A DNA stretch of 64,000 nt, taken from Artemisia argyi. Lineage: Eukaryota; Streptophyta; Magnoliopsida; Asterales; Asteraceae. The translations under genes and the position numbers were made by a program. The notes beneath the pieces are model-generated. The model ran no database searches, was not told where the DNA came from, and was given only the letters and a program-made list of their open reading frames with translations. Each line of letters begins with the position of its first letter. Within the stretch, counting starts at the first letter, position 1. Below are positions 12,922 to 24,150 of the stretch, piece after piece. The stretch covers positions 267,823,057 to 267,887,056 of the forward strand of contig CM060709.1 of the NCBI GenBank assembly GCA_030686995.1, written 5' to 3'.

Positions 12922-13177
12922 TATAGTTTGTGTAATGTTTTTTTTGTTTGTATTTTGTTTGTGTAATATTTTGTGTTTGTATTTTGTTTGTGTAATGTTT
13001 TTTTTTGTGTTTATTTGTATTGTTTCACGGTAAACGTTACCACATTAAACGACTATAACAACAAATGTTATCATTCAATTAAACAACAACGTTAACACAT
13101 TATTTAAAAAAACAACAACATCACGAACAAACAACGTTAACACATTATTTAAAAACAACAACATCTACGAACAACAT
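12836..13177. other. T-rich non-coding DNA at MULE left end
   Basis: A T tract at about 12887-12920, then TTTGTGTAATGTTTT repeats and ACAACGTTAACACATTATTT direct repeats. No gene. Confidence 0.75.
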
Positions 13178-13659
13178 TTACGACATATGAAGATTATTCA
13201 TATCATTTAAAAGATCATGTAGCCTTGCACCCGACTGACAAGAGTGATCCTCAGGATTCCTTGCCAATTCTAACTCCATCTCCAGCCTCTTTATTCTTGT
13301 CTTCAACAGCTTGATCTCATTATCTTTAGCAACGAACTCATTATCTTTAGCAACGCAGTTTGAGCACTGCGTTGAAGATGAGGCTCGACTAAAGTACCGT
13401 CTTTCAAATTCATCTTTCCAACTGAAGTATCGACACCCATAGTCAGTTGTACCTGGCTGTTACATGTTAAGAAAATAATAAGAAATGTATTTTTATCACA
13501 CAAATTAATTACATAAAACCCCTAAGCAAACGTATAATTATTTACCACTGAAAGAGGACATGCATAATACAGTCGGCCCCGACTACCTTCTTTCGTGGAT
13601 TTCCGTTCTATAATATATCCTCTATTACATCGACACCAGAAAGGATTTCCTTGGCCCAC
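13178..13659 (-). CDS. GRF zinc-finger/coiled-coil protein of the MULE (partial model)
   Basis: Two exons, 13659-13546 and 13456-13178, join in phase 0 at GT-AG sites. The first exon carries FWCRCNRGY and GRLYYACP, the second GCRYFSWKDEFE. Together they form the CxC...C...C pattern and YF-W-E core of a GRF-type zinc finger. It is followed by a charged heptad-like tail (about residues 75-110) and a stop at 13178. GRF fingers bind single-stranded nucleic acid in other proteins; here a role in transposition is only inference. No ATG is seen in the first exon after the TTTGTCAG acceptor, so a 5' exon is missing from the model. It could be transcribed with the transposase or separately. Confidence 0.6.
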
Positions 13660-13902
13660 CTGACAAAAGAATTTGCATAAATCAGTAATCAATCATTTAC
13701 AACATAAAACACGTATCATTTACAATGTTATTATTAATTTAAATATAAACAGTAATCAATCATTTACAACATAAATCAGTAATCAATCACTATGTTTATA
13801 ATTATTTACAACATGAATCATTCACTGTGTTTATAATTATTTACAACATGAATCATTTACAACAATAATCATTTACAATGTTTTGTATGTATATATTATT
13901 TA
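13660..13902. other. spacer between OTU and GRF genes
   Basis: AT-rich DNA with repeated ATTTACAACATAAATCAGTAA-like motifs; probably intron or intergenic DNA inside the MULE. Confidence 0.5.
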
Positions 13903-16573
13903 CTAATTTGGTAGTCGATGCATATATAATGATTCCCACTCGGATGCAGCTTCGGATCTGTTCCTCCTCCATTGTGGGTGGAGATACGGAAGTGGAGAAT
14001 GTTCGTCTAGCGTCAAAACAATGAAAAGACCTACTTCGTCCCCCACACGGGCTATCACAAGGGGGTCAGTTCTTTGTGAGAAGTCTGGACCACTGAGAAG
14101 CGGAAAAGACGTATTCCAACCCCGCAAAGATATAAATGCAACGGGTCGTCTAATCAGTTCTGCAATAACCAACCCCGTGCTGGGCATTTCCATGTAGCGA
14201 TTAGGCGGTGCATTTCCATCTCCGAACCAGTCTATTGTACGGCGAAGATCGTTAAAACCATCTTCCCCCCAAAAACCCATGTAAACCTGCCAATTTAGGT
14301 CCATCTGTTGCAATAACATTTGCCTAACTTGGCGCCAATAATGTTGTTGTTCCCAAACACCATGGGCGCACCGAAACCCACAATTTCCGTCACCCACCAC
14401 ATTATATATACTGGTTATGTATGGATGCCAAAGGACTGGAAGCATACCCATAAGCATTTCGCATACTGCATCTCCATCGTACAACCTGTCTTAATTTTTG
14501 TTGATCACTAGGACCCGTGAAAGAACTATGTCGGGCAGGTTCTTTGTTGAAGTTCGGGACTTTCGTAGATCTTGTAGCGGTGCTTCTTCGGTGATCTACA
14601 ATTGGTACTTCATTCAAGTCCGGGAAATCATTCAAGTCCGGGACTTGTGAAGCCTTGCCCTTTTGGTCCTTTGCACTCGGACGTCCACGAGTATTTTTCT
14701 TGACAGCAGGTTCTTGTGTGCCAACAGATTCAGGGTGGGTCATCTCTTTCAACTTCGTTATCATATTTTTTCTGACAAACGGTGATGCTTTGCTAACCAT
14801 ATCCGTGAATTGTCGAATGTCATTTTGAAACGAAGCATCATCATCTTCAGGCGGTGGCCTATTGTTAACAGGCCACGGAACAGACAGTGTTCTCCAGAAA
14901 ATAGGAATTGATTCGAGTGGAATGGGGAGTTCTGAATTTAATAAAAGTGACTTATATAAGTTACTGTTATTAATAAGAAAATAGGAATTGATAGTTATAA
15001 ATTTAATATACTTACCATGACATCTGTAGATATACATCATATGAAAGCATGGTAGTCCGTATATTGCATTCAACTTACGGCAACATTGGTCTGGGGTGAT
15101 CCGCCGTCCGAGTTCTTTGAACATCAGATCACAAGCACGATGGGAAACTTTATACCGCAATTCTTGAAATAGTGGTATATCACATTTAAGTTGTAGCTCG
15201 TTGATGCTTCTGTTAAAACTCTCTTTTATCCCATTTTCTTGCGAAATGAGAATCTTATCGACCATCATCAATAACCTATCTAATTTGGACTGTGTGCCGT
15301 CCAACTATGTTTTCAACAACGCGTGGTGAGCCTCAACTCTGCACGTTGTTGTTTGGCCGTATGAGCGATAATGGTCGATAATATACGAGAGAAACTTGTT
15401 TCCGTAACTCTGCAACCAGTTATCCAGATACCCTTTTATATCTGAAAAAACAATGAATTAATAAGAGGCCATTCGGGTGCTTATTAATTAAAAAATAATG
15501 AGAAAATAACTAAGTACCCGCATGGTCAACCAATCGTTGTTGTAGGCGGTTATAACGTTCCTCGAACATTTCCCGTGTCGGAGCTTTAACCATCCAATCC
15601 CAGGCGCCCTTAATGGACTCATACTCATTGTCTCCACGACATTTGTTTTTGCAATACTGAAGCATATTTTGATTTATATGCCATCGACAGAGTAAGTGGT
15701 GAGCGTTAGGAAATTCTCGTTCTACTGCCCTAACCAACGCTAATTCTCTGTCAGTGACAATAACACGTGGGTAATATCTTTCGTCTATAACTTCCTTCAC
15801 TTTTTCCAATACCCATGTATAATTCTTATTTTGTTCACAGCTTACAAAGCTATACGCCATTGAAAATGTTTTATTTGTTGAAGTTACTCCAACAATTTCA
15901 CACAACGGCAATTTGAACTTCGTGGTATTGTATGTGGAGTCCATCAGCATGATTTCTGGGAATGTACACCATAAAGCATACGAAGTGGGGTGCACAAAAA
16001 AAGCTCTTCAAGCTCGTTGGTATGCTCATTTACCCTCAGGTACCATGTATACCCTGAATCCGTCAAATGCGAGTAAAGAACTTGAATTGGAGTTCTATCA
16101 CCCACTCTGGCTCTCCGGAGCTTATCTTGTGCGTTATATATGGTTCTGAGGCTAGACACGTTATTTGGATTACGACTCTTTATTGTTGAAAGTATATTCA
16201 TTGGTCGTAGGTTACATTGTGTCAATTCGTCGACCAACCCCAACTCATCATTCTGTAGTCGCATTGCAAATGGAACACCATGCAACGACTCTAGCATATC
16301 ATGATTATGCGTATCATTTTTCACCCTTAAAACCCAATAATTCGTTGTTCGATGATAACTCGCTACTAATCTGAATGGACATTCGGTTTTAACTGTTTTG
16401 GTTTTCCGCTTTCCTATACCTTGAGGTGTATACTTCCCACCCTTTGTACACCTGTAATTGATCTCGTTCACCTGACCGAACAGTGATCTGGTTCGATTTT
16501 TAACAACTACAAAACCGAGCCCCCGGGCTATATTTTGCACCCACTCAGTCATTTGCTCGTGAGAATCGAAAAC
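13903..16573 (-). pseudogene. MULE transposase fused to OTU-like protease domain
   Basis: Exon segments on the minus strand are 16573-15518, 15441-15016 and 14931 to about 13903. The first has a FAR1-like N-terminus (NYRCTKGGKYTP, CPFRLV, THNHDM), then the MULE DDE-type domain with LMDSTY, VTDREL and LLCRWHINQN. The second contains VEAHHALLK and a SWIM-like CRKLNAIYGLPCFH motif. After a Ser/Asp-rich linker, a C-terminal domain of about 180 aa carries VGDGNCGFR, the Asp-Gly-Asn-Cys catalytic motif of OTU cysteine proteases. Breaks: one base is missing in an A7 run at 15996-16002 (frameshift), a TAG lies at 15305-15307, and the frame shifts again between about 14484 and 14402 before the OTU domain. 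The enzyme would act in the nucleus on element ends; the OTU part may remove ubiquitin-like tags (inference). Confidence 0.82.
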
Positions 16574-17165
16574 CTGAAAATACATAATATATTTTCTAAC
16601 ATATATATATACACATATTTTTAACATTTTTACATATTTACATAATTTTTTACAACTTTTACATTTTTACATTTAAAACTTTTATTTACAAATTATTTTT
16701 ACATTTACAAACTTTATTTTTACAAACTTTTTACATTTACAAACTTTTTATTTAAAACATTTTTACATTTACAAACTTTTTACTTTTACAACATTTAAAA
16801 AAAATAAAAAGGTTACAGCTGTAACACACACACACACACACGCTATTATCACACACACACCCACCCACCCAAAACACACACATGCTATCTGTTTCTCTCT
16901 CTATCCCCCCCCCCCCCATTCTCTCTGTTTCTCTCTCTATTTTTAGTTCTAAAAACATTTTAGATCTAAAAACCACAATCAACAGATTGATTCTGGTTTG
17001 AGAAACGTTATGAGATAGAAAGATAGCGTGTGTGTGTGAGATACGTGATTCTGGGTTTGAAAAATTAGGGTTTCATAAAAAATTGGGGGTTTTGAAGGTG
17101 ATGTGGTATGTGATATGTGATGGATTTGATGGTAAGTGCTACGTGTTATCTGATTCTGGGTTTCA
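16574..17165. other. non-coding DNA upstream of MULE transposase
   Basis: TTTTACATTTACAAAC-like repeats (intron, matching 346-720), then (CA)n, a C run at about 16906-16917 and CTCTCTGTTTCTCTC. At 16950-17050 are motifs shared with the start of copy 1's repeat zone. No gene. Confidence 0.7.
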
Positions 17166-17780
17166 AAAATTAGGGTTTCATAAAAAAAAATTGGGGGTTT
17201 TTCAAAAATTGATTGTTATATTTCAATTAACGTTTGTTAATTGAAAGTTTTGTGGTTAAATTTAACAGATCTATGTAAATTTTATGAAACGCCTAATTTT
17301 TATAAATTAGGGTTTCATAAAAAAATTGGGGGTTTTTCAAAAATTGATTGTTATATTTCAATTAACGTTTGTTAATTGAAAGTTTTGTGGTTAAATTTAA
17401 CAGATCTATGTAAATTTTATGAAACGCCTAATTTTTATAAATTAGGGTTTTGAAAAAAATTGGGGGTTTTTCAAAAATTGATTGTTATATTTCAATTAAC
17501 GTTTGTTAATTGAAAGTCTTGTGGTTAAATTTAACAGATCTATGTAAATTTTTTGGTTTCGTAAAAAAATTAGGGGTTTTAAAAATTAACGAGTAATCTT
17601 TCAATTAACGTTTGTTAATTGAAAGATTTACTGATTAATTTAAAAAACCCTCATTTTTTTACGAAACCCTAATTAGATATAAAAATTTAGGGTTTGGTAA
17701 TTTTGGGGGTTTTTTTTAATTAACTTGAAATCTTTCAATTAACCTATGTTAATTGAAAGATTTACTAATTAATTTAAAAA
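17166..17780. repeat. tandem array of palindromic units (MULE copy 2)
   Basis: Five hairpins of the form TTTCAATTAAC-loop-GTTAATTGAAA start at 17221, 17356, 17490, 17599 and 17733. The first three sit in near-identical units of about 135 bp that also carry ATTGGGGGTTTTTCAAAAA and GAAACGCCTAATTTTT. The array lies upstream of the transposase gene, as in copy 1. Confidence 0.92.
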
Positions 17781-17984
17781 ATCTCCAATTTTTATGAAAC
17801 CCTAATTGATATGGATATGTTATGATGTAGGTGGTTCTGTGGTGATGGTTGGTGGTCCTTTTGTGGTTCTTTTGAGTGGTATGAAAACCTGTGGCTGTGG
17901 GTAGGTTAACTCCTTGATCTGTTACCTTTGAGTGGTATGAAAACCTGCTCTGGCCTACCCCCACAGTCCACAGGTATGTGATGT

Positions 17985-18045
17985 TATAAAGACCGGGGGT
18001 CTTTTTTAGTTGCACCGGGTCTAGGCTAGTGGCAGTGGTCCTTTT
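17985..18045 (+). repeat. internal duplicate of the MULE left end
   Basis: TTATAAAGACCGGGGGTC through CTAGTGGCAGTGGTCCTT is almost identical to 12775-12835, 5.2 kb away in the same orientation. Confidence 0.85.
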
Positions 18046-19500
18046 GTGGTTCTAATATGCTTGATAAGCAGTTTGTGATGAAACTGCTTATAAAACTGCT
18101 TATGTGCTTGATAAGCAGTTTGTTATTTCAAACTTGGTTTAAGCTGTTTGCTTATGAAATTTGATAAGCAGTTTGATTTAAGCAGTTTGTTTAATAAAAA
18201 ACTGATATAAGGCGATGATGATTTAAAAAAAATGTTTTGATTTTGGCGTGGCATTACCGAATGGACGGCAAAAAAGTAAAAAATAATTTTTTGCAACCTT
18301 TGAAGTTGCAGCCAAATATGATAAACTTGCTTATGTTGCACTAATATATATCTGAGCCTAATGTTACCTCTTCTGTGTAAAATGGTGAATTTGACATTTC
18401 GGCAGCCTAAGATCTTTGTTGTGTTCACTTGTGTGCAATCTGCAGCCCCTGTTAATCTAACCAAATAGCCTCCGTCTTTATAACCCCACCATGCAATCTG
18501 CAAACCCTCCCTATATATAGACTTCACTTGTGTTCACTTGTGATATTGATTGAGAGCAAATAATTGTTTGTGCTTTCACTTGTGCAATTTGCTTCTTTGT
18601 GATGCTTGTTTATAATGGAGCCTTATGGTGAGACTTGCTTTCTTGTGAGTTTCTGCAGTTTGTTCTTGTGGTGAGACTTGCTTTCTTGTGAGCCTTGTGG
18701 TGAGACTTGCTTTCTTGTGAGAACTTGCAGTGAATCTTAGTACTTGCAGAATCTTAGTACTTGCATTGTGTAACATGCGTGGAATGTGAAACTTGTGTTT
18801 CACCTGGTTTGGGTGCAATCTGTTTCACTTGTGTGCACTTGGGAAAGAAAAATGACTTGGACAACTTGTGTGCAATCTGTGCACTTGGGGGCAAATCTGT
18901 GCACTTGGGTGCAATCTGTTTCACTTGTGTGCAATCTGATATGGCAATGATGATATAAATCTGAGCCTTTGTGCATGATTGTGTGCAATCTGCTTGTGTG
19001 CATGACTTTGTGCAATCTGATATAGATCTGAGCCTTTGTGCATGACTTTGTGCAATCTGATATAGCACTTGGGAAAGAAAAATGACTAGGACCTGGACAT
19101 GGTTGTGTGCAAAAACTGCTTGTGTGCACTTGGAAAAAAAAAGGCGATGACGAATGGTTTTTAAAACCGAATGGCATGGCAAAGTGATATTTTTATCACT
19201 TTGCAACCATCATATCCGAGCCTAACATTTTTTTATCACTTGTGCAAATGGTTTTCTAAATCGGCAATGATGATATAAATCTGAGCCTTTGCAATCTACT
19301 TGTGTGCAAAAAACTGGACCTGGACTTGTGCAAAAACTGGTTGTGAAAAACAAAAAAAAGAAAGACTTACATGACTTTTCTCAACAACACTTGTGTGTAA
19401 TCTGATATCTAAACACCCAAAAAAAAAGGACTAAACACCTATAATAATAATTAAAAAAAAAAAAAAAAAAAAAATGAGGGGACAAAAGCTGCAAAAGAGG
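18046..19500. repeat. short-period repeats in the MULE
   Basis: 18060-18190 repeats GCTTGATAAGCAGTTTG. 18590-18770 repeats GGTGAGACTTGCTTTCTTG. 18800-19350 repeats TTGTGTGCAATCTG with ATATAAATCTGAGCC. An A-run lies at 19454-19473. Open frames here are repeat artefacts. No gene. Confidence 0.8.
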
Positions 19501-19550
19501 GCTAGGGCTAGGGAGGGTTTGCCCTAGACCCGGTCTTGTTAGTATGCCCC

Positions 19551-21079
19551 GAAAGGACATTCACTATACATCAAAAAAAATGTGGTGTTTACAGGGGCGG
19601 ATCTGCCTTGTGGAGTGCATACCCTGCGTAAATTTTGAGCAGTGTAAGAAAATTTGACTTTTTTGGAAGTAGCTATAAAATACATTAAAGATTTCTGAGT
19701 GCATACCCTTTAAAACTTTAGAAAATTATGAGTGCATACCTCAACTTAGCTCATCATTGTTCAAAACCAAAGAAAAGAAGAAGAAGCTCCATGTAGTTGA
19801 CTTTTGACGGTAATCATAATAATGAGTTGGAGGTAGGTAGTGTATGGATTGACTTTTTCCCGTCTAATTGTTAAATAAAATTAGTGATTAGCCCAATTGC
19901 TTTTACTTTGGCCCAAAATGTTAAATATTTAATTGGTTTTGACTACTTGGCATCACCGTAGTTTTCGTAAACAAGTTTCACTTATGATTTAGAATTTAAT
20001 TGTAACTTTTATTTAGAGCTTAAGATTGGTTTATGTTTTTCCAAACCTAAACCGAAAACCGAATATGTAATAAACGATTTTATGTTGTTACGGTCATAAC
20101 TTATTCACACAAATTAACATATTCATAATTTAGATCTTTTGGTAGTGTGTTTAAGTCAAGTCAATAAATGCGAGAGAGAGAAAAAAAAACGTTAACAATA
20201 TAAAAAGGGTTTTGCTAATCTCTGCCAATGGGCAAAGGATTAAGCACAATTAATGAAGACAAAATTTCTTTTAAAATCGAAAACTCATATAAAAAACCAA
20301 AAAGTGTAATTGATTATTAACAAGAAAAACCATATAAAAATGTGACTATTAAGCTTCGACCCGAAAAAACCCCGACTCGTAAAACTAATCCGAACCAAAA
20401 ATATTTTAGCCGAAATAAAAAATCTTGGATAAATAGTGCACACCTATGTTAGTTTTTTGGATCCGCACAGGGTGTATACACTACTACGTAACCTTAAGGC
20501 CATTATGCCACGTTTGTATCTAGGAAACTCAAAATAACAAAAAGCCGTAATTTTTGTGCCAAAATGCATTTAATTTAGCACACCAAGTTGGCTTATACAA
20601 TCTACTCTTATTAATGATAGCAGGGTCCCCGCGCGATGCAACTGCGGGCATTTTGTAATTTAATTTTTTCGGTTAATAATTTATTTTATTTGTACATTTT
20701 TTAGCAATAGCTTTACTGATTAGTTTTTTTATGGCAAAAGTTTGATGAAATTTTGCTTAGTTTGTATTATTTTATTTATTATTTATTTTATATTTTTGTT
20801 TAGTAGTTTGCTTGGTTTGTACAATATGTGAACATATTTTAGTTTATTATATTTTTTTTAACAATAAATTTACGGATATTAAAAATTTCGTTTAGCTCGT
20901 GTCCGTTCGGGGTCAAGCCCGTTGGCTCGTGTCCGTTCGGGCTCGAGCCCATTTGGCCCATTGCCCATTCGGGGTTAAAAATTTGTATAATATGCTTTAT
21001 TATTTGTATTAGTAACATTTAATGCAGGAATTGTGTTTAAGTTGGTTGTACAATATGCTTGATAATTTGTATTTCTTAT
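19551..21079 (+). repeat. 1.53-kb direct repeat, right copy
   Basis: Right partner of 11252-12778, starting 13 bp after the MULE end. It includes a complete hAT-like element with both TSD copies, so it preserves the older state better than the left copy. Sequence beyond 21079 (GTAAAGGGTG) differs from that beyond 12778. Confidence 0.93.
19592..20470. mobile_element. hAT-like non-autonomous element, 879 bp
   Basis: CAGGGGCGGATC at the left and GGATCCGCACAG at the right, flanked by GGTGTTTA and GGTGTATA (seven of eight identical), an 8-bp TSD. It has no open frame of note. The left-repeat copy is nearly identical, so it was present before the duplication. Confidence 0.8.
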
Positions 21080-22440
21080 GTAAAGGGTGTTTTAATGAGT
21101 GTATTAATTGTATTTATTAACTATTTAATTAATTGTATTTAATGTACATAATTAAATTTGAAGTCATTAATTTTAAATTACTTGTACTTTTAGCATTGAA
21201 ATATGTAATACTTAATTTTAAGTATTCTATTAACAGTAGTCATTCATGTTTTATAATATAACTAGACGAGTACCCGTGCATAGCAACGGGATTTTATAGC
21301 GACAGATCGTTTAGTGATAAAAAAAAGTTTATGGGTTATAAACGAAAAATAATAAAAGTTTGAATATTTAGAGATTACACATAATGTTTTGAAACCCGGT
21401 TTGACCCGTTCTGGACGAAAAATGGTTCGATTTAAATCGAGTGAACCCGACGGGTTGGGTCGAAAACGGGTCAAATTAAACCGGGTCAACCCGCCGGGTT
21501 TGAAGCGTCACAGGTCAACCTGGTTTTCGATGTGTATTAATAGTTTCATTTTGAAATATATGTTTTCGTATGGCTTTTATTAGTTAGACGAACCGGTGGG
21601 GAAACCGGTTCTCAGTTGAACCCGTTGGTCCGGTCCAGTTTTCAAAACTATATGTACCATCAACTTGTTAGCTTGTATGAAGCTTTGTGTGTTTTATTAA
21701 TTTGTATAATGTGTAAAATAATATTAGTTGGTGTGTTAATTATTTTATATTTAGATTATGTTGTAGCTTATTTAAATTGTAAATTGTGAAAATTTTATTG
21801 TACTTTTTAGTAAAGGATGTTTTAATTGGTTGTTTTTAATTTGATGTATATATTTTTAATTGGTTGTATAATGTGAATAAATTATTGTACTTTAAAGTTA
21901 TGAGGTGTTTTAATAAGAGTATTAATTATACTATGCATTTCTCTCACCTTTAACTTTCAAGATTTGACTTTTCAAAATTTAACCATACAGACTTTATAGA
22001 GACAAATAGTTTATTCGACAAATAGTTTATTCATCAAAAAAAGTTTATATGTTATAAATGAAAAATAATAAAAGTTTGAATATTTAGGAATTAAACATAA
22101 TGTCTTGAAACCCGGTTCGACCCGAGTGGTTAAACCGGGGGAACCGTTCCGGTCGAAAAATTGGTCGATTTAAACCGGGCCAACTTGCTAGGTTGAGTCG
22201 AAAAAGGGTTAAATTAAACCGGTTCAACCCGTCTAGTTTGAAGCGTCCCGGGTCAGCCCGGTTTGTGAATTAATTGGTTGTATTTAATTTGGTAAATATG
22301 TTTTTAATTAGTTGTACAATGTGAATAAATCATTGTACTTTTAAGTAATAAAGTATTTTAATAAAAGTATTAATTATATTTCATACTTTCTTTTAATAAA
22401 AATTTTCAAGATTTCCACTTTTTAAGATATGGGTCATTTG
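21080..22440. repeat. dispersed repeat family R with CCCGGTT-rich cores (copies 0 and 1)
   Basis: Units at about 21354-21960 and 22072-22420 share AGTTTGAATATTTAG, CATAATGT-TTGAAACCCGG, a CGGGTCAA-rich core, then GGTTGTACAATGTGAATAAA and TATTTTAATAA segments. The cores resemble the hAT MITE at 61451. At 21268, TACCCGTGCATAGCAACGGG is a Helitron-terminus-like palindrome. No gene. Confidence 0.65.
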
Positions 22441-22760
22441 TATTTACAAACCGGGCCACTAAAACTTTTCATGTCTACCATCTGCACCTAAATTGTATTT
22501 GTTTTGAAGTTATTTTCTAATTAATAAATAAAGTTAATATTTAAATATGATGGGTGTATAAAATACTCATTATTACACACAAGAATGAAAATAGAAATAA
22601 TTTGAAAGGGTGTTAACGAAAATCTAAAAGGATAAATCTGTGGATGAACTTCTGCAAAGAAAAAAATAATTTAACCTATGTTTTCAAGCCATCTTTCTCA
22701 ACTTGAAATGTTCTAAGCTTTTATCTATATTAAAAAAACAGATAATTTTTCTCTTCATAT
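22441..22760. other. AT-rich DNA, nothing recognised
   Basis: No open frame, repeat border or RNA gene is seen between repeat family R and the CACTA-like remnant. Confidence 0.6.
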
Positions 22761-24150
22761 CACTACAAGTCTACAACATTCGACACTTTTGGAGAATACA
22801 CTTTGAAACTATTGGAGATGGCTTGTCCTCTCCAAAAGTATTTGGCAAAGACAAACTATAACCAAAACATCATCACCAATACTTTGTCGCAGATACCTTT
22901 GGCGAGGACGTTTTCACACTTTGGGCGATGAGTCGATGACAAATTAGCCCCACACAATTTTCTTAGTCAAAGAAAAGCCATCTCGCACGTCACCTTTCGG
23001 CGAGGATATGTCCTCCCCAAAGGTTTTACGCAACTAAAATTTATAATTAATTAACTATATTAATTAATTACTCCTTTTGGCGAGAACAAGTCTTCGCCAA
23101 AAGCCCACAAGTCGTTGCCAAAAGCCTAAACTGATATACAATGATTTATCAGTGTAGAATTTTGGCGAGAAGTTGTCCTCGCCACTCGCCAAAAGCTACT
23201 AACTCATTTTGCAGCATATTGCTGCAAAATAGGTAATTTTCAAATTTTCCCAAAAAAAAAAAATCTAGCTGCTATTAAGGGTGAGCATGGGTCCGGGACT
23301 GGACACCAAAAACCGAGATCGAATTAACATAAAAACCGGGACCGAGACCGAGACCGAATATGATCGATCCGGTCCGATCCAAAAAGGCAAGATTTTGGCA
23401 AGATTTTCGGTTTTTTGGTCGGACCGGACCAACGACCGAATTAGCCAAAAAGACCAAGGACCGGACCGAATGTGATCGGTCCGGTCCGGTCAGTTCGGAT
23501 CGTTTACTCACCGCTACCTACTGTTTCACAATCTATTTTCACCAACACAAAGATACCAAATCTCTACAACACCACAAGATCATTAATCTGAGTGGCTATA
23601 TTGTTTATCGAAAGGTGATACATGTTTGCATTCATCTTCAGTTTCGCCGTCTAGTACAAAAAAGTAATTTAAATCATTTTAAGTGATTTAAATTATTTTT
23701 ATAAATTTTAATTGATTTAAATCATTTAAATTTACTTTAAATCATTTATACTTTATTGAACTGCTTTAAAATCATTTATAATTAGTTTAAATCATTTTTT
23801 ATTAATTCAAATCATTTATATTCAACTTAAATTATTTATAATTTATTTAAATCATTTATAAATAATAGAAATCCTTTTTATTCGATTTTTAAAATTATTT
23901 TGTATACACTTTTGGCGAGGACAAGTACTCGCCAAAAGTATATAATAATTTTTAATTCATTTTTTCATGTCTTTATTTATAAAGAGTTTATAATTTATTT
24001 TTATTAGTCAAACAATGGTTAACACTTTCCTCGCCAAAGGTTTGGCGGAAAAAAACGGGTGAGAGTAATTAGCCATTCTAAATAACTTGAGGGAAAATTA
24101 AAGAGTGGTCAAACATTAGGCGAGGACATATCCTCGCCAAAAGTTTACAT
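22761..24150. mobile_element. CACTA-like remnant with CTCGCCAAAAG repeats
   Basis: Starts CACTACAAG at 22761 and carries many copies, in both orientations, of TTTTGGCGAGGACA and GTCCTCGCCAAAAG to about 24150. The arrangement is like CACTA subterminal repeats. The matching right terminus was not found, so it is probably truncated. A hAT MITE is nested at 23276, and 23690-23890 is an AAATCATTTATA repeat. No transposase. Confidence 0.5.
23276..23516. mobile_element. hAT-type MITE, 241 bp
   Basis: TAAGGGTGAGCAT at the left and the inverse of TAGCGGTGAGTAAACGATC at the right flank a CCGGTCCG-rich core like that of the MITE at 7869. Flanking 8-mers GCTGCTAT and CCTACTGT match at only five positions, so it is an older insertion. 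Confidence 0.65.

Larger units (their letters stand above)
12779..19537 (-). mobile_element. Mutator-like element with OTU-transposase and GRF genes (copy 2)
   Basis: A 6.8-kb element bounded by inverted AAGACCGGG-type ends. It holds, on the minus strand, a transposase with an appended OTU protease domain and downstream a GRF zinc-finger gene. The roughly 3 kb upstream of the transposase is non-coding: AT-rich intron, CA and C-tracts, the palindrome array and TTGTGTGCAATCTG repeats. No clear 9-bp TSD is visible. Instead the element is flanked by long direct repeats. Transposition is unlikely, given a frameshift and a stop in the transposase. Confidence 0.75.

Noticed and set aside
18576..19206. 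Cys/His/Thr-rich frames such as LHTSETDCTQV
   Set aside because: By-product of TTGTGTGCAATCTG tandem repeats in the MULE; not a zinc-finger protein.
11252..21079. The two 1.53-kb repeats as LTRs of a retrotransposon
   Set aside because: No TG/CA ends, primer site or purine tract; the interior is a MULE, and each repeat contains a hAT element with its own TSD.
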